Below, piece by piece: positions 18,256 to 27,344 of a DNA stretch of 64,000 bases (its first letter is position 1; every line of letters begins with the position of its first letter). Origin of the DNA: Paenibacillus ginsengihumi DSM 21568 (lineage in GTDB: Bacteria; Bacillota; Bacilli; Paenibacillales; NBRC-103111); the NCBI RefSeq assembly GCF_000380965.1, contig NZ_KB905554.1, positions 1 through 64,000 of the forward strand, read 5' to 3'. A program made the translations under genes and the position numbers. Below the pieces are notes generated by a model, which was not told the origin of the DNA, ran no database searches, and saw only the letters and a list, made by a program, of their open reading frames with translations.

Positions 18256-18906
18256 TTGCGCCAGCATGTTCGCGATAGCTTGAAAGTTTACTTGGTGATG
18301 GGCCTCGAGGGGCACGTCGGCTTGTCCGCATACGAAATTGCCGAGGCGGCGCTGGACGGGGGCGTGACAATGCTGCAGCTGCGCGAGAAGAACGCCCCCC
18401 TGCCGCAGGTGCTGGAGGAAGGACGCCGCCTGCGCGAATTATGCCGCCGCCGCGGCATTCCTTTTCTGGTGAACGACCGGGTCGACGTCGCCCTGCTGCT
18501 TGACGCCGACGGCGTTCATGTCGGTCAGGACGATATCCCGGGCTCCGACGCGCGGCGGCTGCTTGGGCCGGACAAGATCGTCGGCATCTCCGCAGGCACG
18601 ACGGCAGAAGCCAACGCCGCATTGGCTGCCGAGCCCGATTATTTGGGCATAGGTCCGATATACGCTACATCGACCAAAGAGGATGCGGGCGCGCCGATCG
18701 GCACGGGCTTAATCCGCGAGGTGTCCGCCCTCCGTCCGGACATGCCGCTGGTCGGCATCGGCGGGATTACCGCATCCAACGCGGCGGCGGTGATCGCGGC
18801 GGGCGGGGCCGGCGTCGCCGTCGTCAGCGCGATTACGAAGCAGCCCGACCCCGCTGCCGCCGCCAAGGAATTGCTGGCGCGGGTGACCGCCGCGGAGCAG
18901 TCATAA
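18256..18906 (+). CDS. thiE: thiamine-phosphate synthase
   Basis: Couples the thiazole phosphate and HMP diphosphate to make thiamine monophosphate. A 216-residue TIM barrel with the diagnostic segments GVTMLQLREKN, FLVNDRVDVALLLDADGVHVGQDD, the phosphate-binding IGPIYATSTKEDAG and VGIGGI with the C-terminal GGAGVAVVSAI. TTG 18256 follows GGGAGGAAG. No other thiamine gene or TPP riboswitch is seen nearby, so its partners must be elsewhere. Confidence 0.92.
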   Translation: MRQHVRDSLKVYLVMGLEGHVGLSAYEIAEAALDGGVTMLQLREKNAPLPQVLEEGRRLRELCRRRGIPFLVNDRVDVALLLDADGVHVGQDDIPGSDARRLLGPDKIVGISAGTTAEANAALAAEPDYLGIGPIYATSTKEDAGAPIGTGLIREVSALRPDMPLVGIGGITASNAAAVIAAGGAGVAVVSAITKQPDPAAAAKELLARVTAAEQS

Positions 18907-19042
18907 GTGGTAGCGAAAATTCGCCGCCGGACAAAGTTATAAAAAAAATCCTCCTTGAAGACAATAAGAAAGGCTTCTGGCAGAGACCGGACATACGTGC
19001 CGGCACCGGAAGACTTACAATATGTTAACAGGGAGGATTTCC

Positions 19043-19738
19043 ATGTACAGCCAAGGTTTTCAGCAAAACAATGTTCAAAACCAAGCTTCCCAGTACCGCG
19101 GTATCGAGAACAAGTACCAACCGGTAGGCTTTGTTCAATCGCAGTACAACGCAGGGGCAAGCAACCAATTCGCTGGCCAGTCGTTCGGAGCTTCCCAGCC
19201 GTACGCTTCGTTCCAAAACCAACAATCCTATCATACGGCGAATTACCGCGGCAACCAGCCGGGCCACGACGCGTATCTGCGCGCCGATTCGATGCAGCCG
19301 GCGCAAAGCCAGTTCGGCTCCGCAGCGACGAGCCAATACGGCAGCGCGAATCAAGCCCAGCAGTTCGCCCAAAGCCAACCGTTCGCTGCCACCCAGCCAT
19401 TCGGCCAGCAGGCAAGCCCGCAGTCGTACCATTTGGCGAACTACCGCGGCAATCAGCAGGGCCACGATGCGTATCTGCGCGCCGATTCGATGCAGCCGGC
19501 GCAAAGCCAGTTCGGCTCCGCAGCGGCGAGCCAATACGGCAGCGCGAATCAAGCCCAGCAGTTCGGCCAAAGCCAGCCGTACGCTGCTAGCCAGCCATTC
19601 GGCCAGCAGGCAAGCCCGCAGTCGTACCATTTGGCGAACTACCGCGGCAACCAGCAGGGCCACGATGCGTATTTGCGCGCTGATTCGATGCAGCCGGCGC
19701 AAAGCCAGTACGGCTTGAACAACCGTTTTTCGTTTTAA
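19043..19738 (+). CDS. Gln/Ser/Ala-rich protein with 66-residue tandem repeats
   Basis: A 231-residue low-complexity protein. ATG 19043 follows GGGAGG. Three repeats begin near residues 62, 128 and 194, each with the core ANYRGNQ, GHDAYLRADSMQPAQSQ and then a Gln/Ala/Phe-rich spacer; the 198 bp DNA repeat is highly conserved. The first 60 residues hold a degenerate QYRG unit. No signal peptide, cysteine or membrane segment. The composition and repeat style recall proteins of the spore (coat or gamma-type small acid-soluble proteins), but the motif is not one I can tie to either. A tight terminator follows, so it is a single-gene unit. Confidence 0.75.
   Translation: MYSQGFQQNNVQNQASQYRGIENKYQPVGFVQSQYNAGASNQFAGQSFGASQPYASFQNQQSYHTANYRGNQPGHDAYLRADSMQPAQSQFGSAATSQYGSANQAQQFAQSQPFAATQPFGQQASPQSYHLANYRGNQQGHDAYLRADSMQPAQSQFGSAAASQYGSANQAQQFGQSQPYAASQPFGQQASPQSYHLANYRGNQQGHDAYLRADSMQPAQSQYGLNNRFSF
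19228..19720 (+). repeat. three tandem 198 bp repeats within the Gln-rich gene
   Basis: The block starting TATCATACGGCGAATTACCG at 19228 returns at 19426 and 19624 with few changes; spacing is 198 bases, exactly 66 codons. Units two and three are nearly identical, pointing to recent duplication or gene conversion. The last unit is cut after about 95 bases. Confidence 0.85.
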
Positions 19739-19753
19739 TGATCTATGCGAATG

Positions 19754-19779
19754 AGCGGGTCCTGGGGGCCCGCTTTTTC
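19754..19779 (+). terminator. terminator after the Gln-rich gene
   Basis: AGCGGGTC pairs with GGCCCGCT across a four-to-five-base loop and runs into TTTTTCTTT. Confidence 0.8.
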
Positions 19780-19881
19780 TTTGCACCTGCGCAGGCTGCC
19801 CGCAGGAGCATGAGCGACGAAGATCGTTTCTTGCAGAAGGGGCGCGCAGCCGTTCATTCCTGGCAGGTGGCAGGCGAATCA

Positions 19882-19910
19882 TTGACAAAAGGCGGGCGTA
19901 GCTTTACCAT
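19882..19910 (+). promoter_or_regulatory. promoter of the PTS operon
   Basis: TTGACA (19882-19887) and TACCAT (19905-19910) are 17 bases apart, about 40 bases before the permease start. No antiterminator (RAT-type) stem-loop is seen in the short leader. Confidence 0.6.
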
Positions 19911-19949
19911 CGAGAATAGACTGCTTAACGAGGGGAGGAAAAGGCCCGA

Positions 19950-21839
19950 TTGAACTGGATGGGAAATTTGCAGCAGCTCGGACGCTCGCTCATGCTTCCG
20001 ACGATTACGCTGCCGGTCGCGGCCATCGCCTTGTGGCTCGGCCATCTTCCATGGGAAGCGATCCATCTTCCCGGGGCGCGGGACATTTTTCTTTATACGG
20101 CCTCGGCCATTTTCGCCAATCTGCCGCTCATCTTCGCCGTGGGCGTCGCCCTCGGTCTGACGGAAAGCGCCGGAATTGCCGGCATGTCAGCGCTCATCGG
20201 ACATTATATGTTCAACGAGACGATCCGTCATTTTCTCGGCTCCTACCTTCAGCTCGGCGTGCCCGGCGGGATTTTGATCGGCTTGATGGCGGCCATTCTC
20301 TACCATCGCTGCAAGCATATACAGCTTCCTGAATATATTCAATTTTTTGGCGGCCCCCGGATGGTTCCTGTGCTGATGGGGCTGGCTGTATTTGTGCTCA
20401 GCCTTGTGATGATCCAGATCGGCCCTTTCCTGTCCTCCGGAATGCAGGCGCTTACGAACGCCATTCTCGGCCTGGGAGGCTTCGGCACGTTCCTGTACGG
20501 CATCATTCACCGGCTGCTCGTCCCGTCCGGATTGCATCATGTGTTCAACAATTTTTTCTGGTTCCAGCTCGGCGCCTACGATGCGGATGGTGAGCCGGTG
20601 TTCGGCGATCTGCCGCGTTTTTTTGCCGGAGACCCTGCGGCGGGCATTTACATGGCCGGCTTGTATCCGATCATGATGTTCGCGCTGCCGGCGATCGCGC
20701 TGGCCATCATTCAGGAGGCGAGGGAGGATCTTAAGCCGAAAATCCGGGCAACGTTCCTGACGGCGGCGCTTGCTTCGTTCCTGACGGGCGTCACCGAGCC
20801 GATCGAGTTTGCCTTTTTGTTCGTGGCGCCTTATCTGTTCGTCGGGCACGCCATTCTGTCCGGGGCGGCGATGTGGATCGCTTACGAGCTGAACATCCGC
20901 CACGGCTTCTCGTATTCCGCCGGGGCGATCGATTACTTGATCAATCTTCATCTGTCGAGCAACGGCTGGCTGCTGATCCCGCTCGGCCTGGCTTACGGTC
21001 TCATTTACTATGTGCTGTTCCGCTGGGCGATCCGCCGCTTCCGCATACCGACGCCCGGCCGGGAGGAAGGCTCGCCGCTTGAGGAATGGGCAGGCGACAT
21101 TCCTTATCGCTCTCCGCTCATTCTGCAAGCGCTCGGGGGGAAGGAAAATATCAAGAACATCGAAGCCTGCATTACCCGGCTAAGGCTTACGCTGGAGAAC
21201 GAGAAGCTGATTGACACCGTCGCGCTGAAGCATCTCGGCGCCAAGGGAGTCATCTCCCTCGGCGGCGGCAACGTGCAGGTCGTGTTTGGCACGTATTCCG
21301 AGCTGATCCGCGAAGAGATTATGAAGGTGCTGCGCAAGGACGTGCAGCGCATCATGTTCAGCTCGCCGATCCAGGGTCGGATGATTCCGCTCGAGGAGGT
21401 CCCCGACAAGATCTTCTCAGGGAAGCTGGTCGGCGACGGTGTGGCGTTTCTTCCGGACAGAGGCGAGCTTGTCTCGCCGGTCAAGGGCAAGGTGATTCAC
21501 GTCTATCCGTCGCTTCACGCGGTCGGGATCGAAATGCAGGAGGGGCTGCAGGTGCTGCTGCATATCGGCATCGATACGGCTCAGCTGCAGGGCAAATATT
21601 TCACCGCATTCGTCAAGGAAGGCGATGAGGTGGAGCCGGGGCAGCTGCTTGTCAAATTCAATCTGCAAAAAGTAAAAGCGAACAGCAAATCGCTGGCAAC
21701 GCCGATGCTGATTACGAATACCGACAAGGTCAAATCGTGGAGCTTCGCTCCGTATAAGGCGGTCAAAAAAGGGCAGGCGTCCGTCATGTCGGTTGTACTC
21801 AAGTCGGCGGCAACAGGGGGAGGGGACACGCTTGGTTGA
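19950..21839 (+). CDS. PTS sugar permease IICBA (glucose / N-acetylglucosamine family)
   Basis: A 629-residue three-domain permease that imports and phosphorylates a hexose. Residues 1-370 form the IIC membrane domain, with VTEPIEFAFLFVAPYLF and HGFSYSAGAIDYLIN. Residues about 395-470 form IIB, where the Cys in IEACITRLRL takes the phosphate. Residues about 490-629 form IIA with both histidines in HAVGIEM and LLHIGIDTAQLQG. The domain order and sequence fit the glucose/GlcNAc branch but do not settle the sugar. TTG 19950 follows GAGGGGAGGAA. It overlaps ptsI by eight bases. Confidence 0.9.
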   Translation: MNWMGNLQQLGRSLMLPTITLPVAAIALWLGHLPWEAIHLPGARDIFLYTASAIFANLPLIFAVGVALGLTESAGIAGMSALIGHYMFNETIRHFLGSYLQLGVPGGILIGLMAAILYHRCKHIQLPEYIQFFGGPRMVPVLMGLAVFVLSLVMIQIGPFLSSGMQALTNAILGLGGFGTFLYGIIHRLLVPSGLHHVFNNFFWFQLGAYDADGEPVFGDLPRFFAGDPAAGIYMAGLYPIMMFALPAIALAIIQEAREDLKPKIRATFLTAALASFLTGVTEPIEFAFLFVAPYLFVGHAILSGAAMWIAYELNIRHGFSYSAGAIDYLINLHLSSNGWLLIPLGLAYGLIYYVLFRWAIRRFRIPTPGREEGSPLEEWAGDIPYRSPLILQALGGKENIKNIEACITRLRLTLENEKLIDTVALKHLGAKGVISLGGGNVQVVFGTYSELIREEIMKVLRKDVQRIMFSSPIQGRMIPLEEVPDKIFSGKLVGDGVAFLPDRGELVSPVKGKVIHVYPSLHAVGIEMQEGLQVLLHIGIDTAQLQGKYFTAFVKEGDEVEPGQLLVKFNLQKVKANSKSLATPMLITNTDKVKSWSFAPYKAVKKGQASVMSVVLKSAATGGGDTLG

Positions 21840-23592
21840 CGGCATTGGGGCTTCGTCCGGGATTGCGATGGGCAGGGCTTTCGTCCTGCCCGCCTGGGAA
21901 TGGGATTTTCCCGAGAAGCTGATCGACGTAGCGGATCTCGCCTACGAGTTTGAACGCTTGTACGACGGCATCCGTCATTCCCGCAACGAAATCGAGCAGA
22001 TCAAGCAGGAATTCGTCAGTGTGCTTGGCGAGGAACAGACGCAAATTTTCGATGCGCACCTGGCCATTTTGGAAGATCCGATCTTTATGAACGAGGTTCA
22101 GGGGATCATGCAGCGGCAGTACAAGGCGGCCGAGGTGGCCGTGAAGGAAGCGATCGAAAAGTTCGTCAACATGTTCGACCTGTTGGACGATCAGTATATG
22201 AAGGAGCGGGCGCTGGACATTAAAGACGTCGGCAACCGGCTGCTCAAGCATTTGCTCGGCGCGCTGGAGGAGACGATGCCGCCGAAGGATAAGCCTTATA
22301 TTCTCGTAGCCAAGGAGCTATCCCCTTCGCAGATGGTGCATCTGGATACGAAGCATGCGCTCGGAATCGTCACGATGCTGGGGGGCAAAACGTCCCATGT
22401 GGCCATCATGGCCAGAGCGATGGGAGTTCCTTATGTCGTCGGCCTGGAGGGCAAGCTGGAGACGCCGATCCAGACCGGGGATTATTTGATTTTGGACGGC
22501 GATGAAGGGGTTGTTCACATCAACCCGGAGGAGTCTGTCATCCGCCAGTACGAGGAGCGGCAAAGCTCCTTGATCGCGATCCGCGAGAAGCTGCAGAAGC
22601 TTGCGGGGTTCCCGTCCCGCACCGCCGACGGCCAGCCGTTTCAGCTCGCGGCCAACATCAGCTCGGTCAGCGAGCTGGAGCAGGCGCTGCGCTACGGAGC
22701 GTCCGGCGTCGGGCTGTTCCGGACCGAGATTTTGTACATGGACCGCTCGACATTCCCCGACGAGGAGGAGCAGTTCCGCGTCTACAAGCAGGTGGCGGAA
22801 CGGCTCGAGGGCAGGCGCGTCGTGATCCGGACGCTGGATATCGGCGGCGACAAGCTGCTCGATTACCTGGAGCTTCCGGAGGAGGAAAATCCGTCGCTCG
22901 GCTATCGTTCGATCCGCATTTCGCTGGACCGCAAGGATTTGTTCAAAACGCAGCTGAGGGCGCTGTTGCGGGCGAGCCATTACGGCAACATTCAGATCAT
23001 GTATCCGATGATTTCTTCGCTGAAGGAGCTGGCCGCGGCCAACGAGGTGCTGGCTGAGGCGAAGCGGGAGCTGGAGTGGGAGAACCAGCCCTTCAATGCT
23101 TCCATCAAAGTGGGCATTATGATCGAGGTTCCCGCCGCCGTCATGATTTCCGACCTGCTCGCGCAGAAGGTCGACTTTTTCAGCATCGGCACGAACGATC
23201 TCGTGCAGTACATCTTGGCGGTCGACCGGATGAACGAGACGGTAGCCCATCTGTACGACCCGTTCCACCCGGCCGTTGTGCGCATGCTCAAAAGCACCGT
23301 GGACAATGCCAGACGCTTCGGCACGCATGTGAGCGTCTGCGGCGAGCTGGCCGGCGACATTCGCGCCCTGCCGCTGTGGATCGCGCTCGGCATATCGGAG
23401 CTGAGCATGTCGGTTCAGTCGATACTGCGGGTCAAGAACAGCCTGCTGCAAAGCCGCGCCAGCGAAAGCGCGCTAATATGGGAGGAGCTGGCCGGCTGCG
23501 GATCGAGCGAGGAGATTGCGCAGGTGCTGGGCAAATATGCGCAGCATGACATTGCGAGAGAGATCGATGCGGCTCCGCCTGCCCAAGGCTGA
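21832..23592 (+). CDS. ptsI: phosphoenolpyruvate-protein phosphotransferase (enzyme I)
   Basis: Transfers phosphate from PEP to HPr, the first step of the PTS. The 586-residue protein starts at TTG 21832 behind GGGGGAGGGG (MVDGIGASSGIAMG); a longer frame has no ribosome site. The phospho-histidine is H189 in GGKTSHVAIMARAMGVP, and the PEP-binding barrel carries GVGLFRTEILYMDR, NPSLGYRSIRI, IGTNDLVQYILAVDR and CGELAGD. It is coupled to the permease by overlap. Unusually no HPr gene follows; a true HPr must be elsewhere in the genome. Confidence 0.95.
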   Translation: MVDGIGASSGIAMGRAFVLPAWEWDFPEKLIDVADLAYEFERLYDGIRHSRNEIEQIKQEFVSVLGEEQTQIFDAHLAILEDPIFMNEVQGIMQRQYKAAEVAVKEAIEKFVNMFDLLDDQYMKERALDIKDVGNRLLKHLLGALEETMPPKDKPYILVAKELSPSQMVHLDTKHALGIVTMLGGKTSHVAIMARAMGVPYVVGLEGKLETPIQTGDYLILDGDEGVVHINPEESVIRQYEERQSSLIAIREKLQKLAGFPSRTADGQPFQLAANISSVSELEQALRYGASGVGLFRTEILYMDRSTFPDEEEQFRVYKQVAERLEGRRVVIRTLDIGGDKLLDYLELPEEENPSLGYRSIRISLDRKDLFKTQLRALLRASHYGNIQIMYPMISSLKELAAANEVLAEAKRELEWENQPFNASIKVGIMIEVPAAVMISDLLAQKVDFFSIGTNDLVQYILAVDRMNETVAHLYDPFHPAVVRMLKSTVDNARRFGTHVSVCGELAGDIRALPLWIALGISELSMSVQSILRVKNSLLQSRASESALIWEELAGCGSSEEIAQVLGKYAQHDIAREIDAAPPAQG

Positions 23593-23635
23593 CATAAGGA
23601 AAAGCTGCAAAATCCAACAAGCGGGAGGTAAGACA

Positions 23636-24172
23636 ATGGAACTGAAAGGATACAAGGTGCTTGCATTCGTCGACGAGGAGTTCGAGGATTTGGAGATGTG
23701 GTACCCGGTACTGAGACTGCGCGAGTCCGGCTGCGAGGTGCACACCGCCGGCCTGCAGGCCGGCCGCGCTTATCGCGGAAAGTACGGCGTGCCCCTCGTA
23801 GCGGACCGTTCGCTGGATGAAGTGAAATCCGAGGATTATATCGGTCTCTACGTGCCCGGAGGCTGGGCGCCGGACAAGCTGCGCCGCTACGAGCAGGTGC
23901 TGCGGCTGACGCGCGAATTTCACGAAGCGTCCAAGCCGATCGCCCACATTTGTCACGCCGGCTGGGTGCTCGCCTCGGCCAAAATTTGCGCCGGCTTCAC
24001 GATGACCTCCACGCCGGGAATCAAGGACGACCTGGAGCATGCGGGAGCGATCTGGGTCGATCGGGAGGTCGTCGTCGATCGCCACATCGTCTCCGGGAGA
24101 CGTCCGCCGGACTTGCCGGCATTCACCCGCGAATTCGTGAGAGTGCTTGCGGAATATGCGGGACGATCCTAG
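23636..24172 (+). CDS. DJ-1/PfpI-family protein (YfkM/protease I type)
   Basis: A 178-residue class I glutamine-amidotransferase-fold protein. ATG 23636 follows GGGAGG. Elements include VDEEFEDLEMWYPVLRLRE with the conserved Glu, and the nucleophile elbow HICHAGW with Cys-His, the form found in PfpI intracellular proteases and general stress protein 18. Members are reported as deglycases or proteases. It lies 40 bases after ptsI and may share its transcript. Confidence 0.88.
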   Translation: MELKGYKVLAFVDEEFEDLEMWYPVLRLRESGCEVHTAGLQAGRAYRGKYGVPLVADRSLDEVKSEDYIGLYVPGGWAPDKLRRYEQVLRLTREFHEASKPIAHICHAGWVLASAKICAGFTMTSTPGIKDDLEHAGAIWVDREVVVDRHIVSGRRPPDLPAFTREFVRVLAEYAGRS

Positions 24173-24182
24173 AGGAGCGCCC

Positions 24183-24617
24183 GTGGCGGAAGGGAAGGCG
24201 AGGAGCGCGGCGCACCTTGTGCGCTGGCTGCCTGCTGCCGGCTGGATGGCGGTGATCTATTACCTGTCGTCGCGAACGGGGGACGATCTTGGCGGCTGGC
24301 TCGACGAAATTCGCTGGCTGGTCCCCTTCATGAAAAGCTTCGACTGGGGGCATTTTATCGCCTATTTCATTTTGGCGCTGACGTATTTGTGGGCCTGGAG
24401 ACCGAAGCGCCTCACGCTTGGCGTGAAATCGGGCATCGTAGCTCTTTGTCTGCTTTACGGCTTGACAGATGAATTTCACCAGTCGTTTGTTCCGGGGAGA
24501 ACGCCCGACGTTGCGGATTTGCGCAATGACGGAATCGGGGCCGCGCTGGCCATGCTCCTGATGTCCGTTCCTGCCGTATACCGCCGCTTTGCGCGGCTTG
24601 TCCGCTTTTTTGGCTGA
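24183..24617 (+). CDS. VanZ-family membrane protein
   Basis: A 144-residue protein with about four membrane helices. The family marks are PAAGWMAVIYYLSSRTG in helix one, DWGHFIAYFILALTYLWA in helix two and the loop YGLTDEFHQSFVPGRTPDVADLRNDGIGA. GTG 24183 follows AGGAG by five bases and starts after the upstream stop; a TTG at 24147 would overlap that gene. VanZ-like proteins are linked with low-level teicoplanin resistance in enterococci but most have no known role. Confidence 0.85.
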   Translation: MAEGKARSAAHLVRWLPAAGWMAVIYYLSSRTGDDLGGWLDEIRWLVPFMKSFDWGHFIAYFILALTYLWAWRPKRLTLGVKSGIVALCLLYGLTDEFHQSFVPGRTPDVADLRNDGIGAALAMLLMSVPAVYRRFARLVRFFG

Positions 24618-24770
24618 AGCTTCGGAAGGCGGCGCTGTTCGCAGCCGGATGGCCGTCCCAGGCGCTTGCGCCAAATATTGCTAGAGGCTGCGGGCAGGAG
24701 TTTGCCGACGGAAAATCGAATGATTGTAATAAAGCAAACGTCGGCTGGTTTTACAAAGGAGTGGTATTTG

Positions 24771-25190
24771 TTGCATAAGGTTTGCCAGTGCGGCACGAAT
24801 ATGAATATTCGTCTGCGAACCGTGATTTATCAGAACAAAGTGGAGATCGAGAACGTTCCGGTATTCTCCTGCGATGACTGCAACCGAAGCGAGGTGTTCG
24901 CCGAGGTGAAGCCGGAACTGACCGGCCTGATCAAGCAGCTTGGCGCCAAGCCGGACAAGAGCCTGCTGCATTTTGAGGAGATTAGCGAAATCGCCGGCCT
25001 GATGCTGAAGGCCTCCGAGAAATCGCGGGAAGCCGACCCGGTGGAGAAGATTATCGAAGAGCGGGTCAATGAGCTGTTGGACCTGCTTCTGCTCGCCCAA
25101 TCGCTGCAGGACGAAGCCTGGATGGCGGACGTCAGAGGGCGGCTGTCCCAAATTGCCAAGCACTCTTTATCCGCGCATGATTTATCTTGA
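24771..25190 (+). CDS. small zinc-ribbon-like protein, function unknown
   Basis: A 139-residue soluble protein. TTG 24771 follows AAAGGAG by nine bases. An N-terminal pair of Cys motifs, CQCG at about residues 5-8 and CDDC at about 34-37, would bind one zinc ion in a ribbon; the beta segment MNIRLRTVIYQNKVEIENVPV lies between them. The rest is helical and acidic with LNELLDLLLLAQSL-like heptads. I do not recognise a named family; the ribbon recalls YgiT-type antitoxin zinc fingers, but no toxin gene is adjacent. Confidence 0.6.
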   Translation: MHKVCQCGTNMNIRLRTVIYQNKVEIENVPVFSCDDCNRSEVFAEVKPELTGLIKQLGAKPDKSLLHFEEISEIAGLMLKASEKSREADPVEKIIEERVNELLDLLLLAQSLQDEAWMADVRGRLSQIAKHSLSAHDLS

Positions 25191-25352
25191 AATCATTGGC
25201 GGTATCCATCGACAAAGTTTCAACACCGCAGGCGACGACCGATGACGAAGTTTCGTTCGTTATAGGCGTTTTGTCCTGAACGCGCAAATCATTGACCGCT
25301 TTCTCCCCGTTCGTCAAGCGGCGGAATACAGGGAAAAAGCGCGATGAATAGC

Positions 25353-25380
25353 CTCTGCCGGGCGGCAGTTGGCTTTTTTG
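25353..25380 (+). terminator. possible weak terminator
   Basis: CTGCCGGGCGGCAG within GCC...GGC forms a short stem followed by TTTTTT. It lies between the zinc-ribbon gene and ccpA. Confidence 0.4.
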
Positions 25381-25421
25381 CGTTTTTTTGGTACTATAAT
25401 GCTAGGAAATGTCCAAGTTCA

Positions 25422-25450
25422 TTGCGAAAACGTGCTTTTTGTCGTATGAT
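25422..25450 (+). promoter_or_regulatory. promoter of ccpA
   Basis: TTGCGA (25422-25427) and TATGAT (25445-25450) are 17 bases apart and lie 55 bases before the start. A separate TATAAT at 25395-25400 lacks a good -35. Confidence 0.55.
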
Positions 25451-25505
25451 AAATCTAATTACAAGGATCGTACTCTATATCTTACAATAATTGGAGAGAA
25501 TGTCC

Positions 25506-26519
25506 GTGACTGTAACCATTTATGATGTAGCCAGAGAAGCAGGCGTTTCCATGGCGACCGTTTCGCGGGTAGTCAATAACAATCCCAATGTAAAGCCGCA
25601 GACGCGCAAGAAGGTCTTCGAAGCGATTGAACGGCTTGGGTACCGTCCTAATGCGGTTGCCCGCGGTCTGGCCAGCAAGAAGACGACAACCGTCGGCGTG
25701 GTCATTCCCGATATATCCAATTCGATCTTTTCGGAAGTGGCCAGGGGCATAGAAGATATCGCGAATATGTATCATTACAATATTATTCTATGCAACGCGG
25801 ACAAGAAGAAGGAAAAGGAAATTCGCGTAGTCAATACGCTGCTGGAGAAGCAGGTAGACGGGCTATTGTTCATGGGCGGGGCGATTACCGACGACCATGT
25901 TCAGGCGTTCAAGACATCCTCCGTGCCTGTCGTGCTCTGCGCCACAGCGGATGAGAAGCGGTTGATCCCGTCGGTCGACATCGACCACGAGAAGGCGGCT
26001 TACGATGCGGTGAACGTGCTGATTCAGAACGGGCATAAGAATATCGCGATGATTTCCGGCACGCTTCAGGACCCGGCGAACGGTTTTGCGCGCTATCAAG
26101 GCTACAAGAAGGCTTTGGAGGATGCCGGCATTCCGCTGCGCGAGGAGTATGTGCGCGTCGGCAATTACCGCTATGAATCCGGCCTTGAGCTGACCAACTA
26201 TTTCCTGGAGCTGCCGGAGCGTCCGACGGCGATTTTCGCGGCGACAGACGAGATGGCGATCGGCGCGATTCATACGCTGCAGGATAGAGGCCTCAAGGTG
26301 CCTGACGACGTATCTGTGATCAGCGTCGACAATATTCGCATGGCTTCCATGGTGCGGCCGCAGCTTACGACGGTAGCTCAGCCGATGTACGACATCGGGG
26401 CGGTGGCGATGAGGCTGCTGACGAAGCTGATGAATAAAGAGACGAAGGATACGGCGGAGCTCACGCAGGTTGTATTGCCGCACGAGGTTATTCATAGAAA
26501 TTCGGTGGCTCATTTATAA
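25506..26519 (+). CDS. ccpA: catabolite control protein A
   Basis: The master regulator of carbon catabolite control, a LacI-family protein that binds cre sites with HPr-Ser-P or Crh-Ser-P. Residues 2-25 ([24 protein letters not shown]) and the hinge [19 protein letters not shown] match Bacillus CcpA almost completely, as does the C-terminal [33 protein letters not shown] 25506 is preferred over ATG 25500 because GGAGAGA directly abuts the ATG. The product is 337 residues. Probable targets in this window are sites near acsA (32877) and in the gluconate operon promoter (7710). Confidence 0.94.
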   Translation: MTVTIYDVAREAGVSMATVSRVVNNNPNVKPQTRKKVFEAIERLGYRPNAVARGLASKKTTTVGVVIPDISNSIFSEVARGIEDIANMYHYNIILCNADKKKEKEIRVVNTLLEKQVDGLLFMGGAITDDHVQAFKTSSVPVVLCATADEKRLIPSVDIDHEKAAYDAVNVLIQNGHKNIAMISGTLQDPANGFARYQGYKKALEDAGIPLREEYVRVGNYRYESGLELTNYFLELPERPTAIFAATDEMAIGAIHTLQDRGLKVPDDVSVISVDNIRMASMVRPQLTTVAQPMYDIGAVAMRLLTKLMNKETKDTAELTQVVLPHEVIHRNSVAHL

Positions 26520-26583
26520 CGTGAGCCTCTTTCTTTTGTAAAGGACGCTTCCGTCCTTTCCGGAATGAATGGGAGGGTTATAT

Positions 26584-27285
26584 TTGGCTTACAGCAAGAT
26601 CGGCGTCATTGGCGCGATGAAGGAAGAAATCGAGCTGTTCCATGGGCATATGCAGCAGCCGGCCGAATCGGTGAAGGCCGGAATTACGTTTTTTGAAGGA
26701 GAATTTCAGGGCAAGCCGATCGTGCTGTGCAAATCCGGCGTAGGCAAAGTCAACGCCGCCGTGACCACGCAGCTGTTGATCGACACATTCGGTGTGGAGG
26801 CGATCGTATTCACCGGCGTCGCCGGGGCGGTCGATCCGTCGCTGGAGGTTGGGGATATCGTCGTATCGACGGAATGCCTGCAGCATGACATGGACGTTAC
26901 GGCGCTCGGCTTTCCGCGGGGAACGATTCCTTACGAGGACACTTCGCTGTTCGTGGCCGACGAAGCGCTGCGAGTGCTGGCCATGGAGGCGGCCGGCGAG
27001 CTGTTTCCCGGCAGGGTCAAGGCGGGACGGGTGCTGTCCGGCGATCAGTTCATCGCCAGCCGGGAGACGGTTGGCCGGCTCTACCGCGAGCTCGGCGGTA
27101 GCTGCACGGAGATGGAAGGCGCCGCGGTCGCCCAGGTATGCTCGATGAACCGCTTGCCGTTCGTCGTGATCCGCTCGATGTCCGACAAGGCGGACGGCTC
27201 GGCGCATGTCAACTTTGCGGAGTTTACGGTTCAAGCCTCCGAGCATTCCTACCGCATCGTGGAACAGATGCTTCGGCGCCTGTAA
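26584..27285 (+). CDS. mtnN: 5'-methylthioadenosine/S-adenosylhomocysteine nucleosidase
   Basis: Cleaves methylthioadenosine and S-adenosylhomocysteine to adenine and the thioribose, in SAM recycling. The 233-residue protein begins with TTG 26584 ([16 protein letters not shown]) behind GGGAGGG. Seen are the catalytic-loop Glu in [32 protein letters not shown], the substrate-binding [17 protein letters not shown], the METEL-like [13 protein letters not shown] and [11 protein letters not shown] with the catalytic Asp. It precedes glyQS by 59 bases. Confidence 0.93.
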   Translation: MAYSKIGVIGAMKEEIELFHGHMQQPAESVKAGITFFEGEFQGKPIVLCKSGVGKVNAAVTTQLLIDTFGVEAIVFTGVAGAVDPSLEVGDIVVSTECLQHDMDVTALGFPRGTIPYEDTSLFVADEALRVLAMEAAGELFPGRVKAGRVLSGDQFIASRETVGRLYRELGGSCTEMEGAAVAQVCSMNRLPFVVIRSMSDKADGSAHVNFAEFTVQASEHSYRIVEQMLRRL

Positions 27286-27344
27286 GCGCGCGGGGCATCC
27301 CGAAATTCAAGTATGGTGCAGATGACGAAGGAGAGATTAGACGA

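Noticed and set aside
19025-19888. 287-codon minus-strand frame and a second plus frame over the Gln-rich gene
   Set aside because: Repeat-driven open frames with no ribosome site; the frame from 19043 has a strong one and a terminator.
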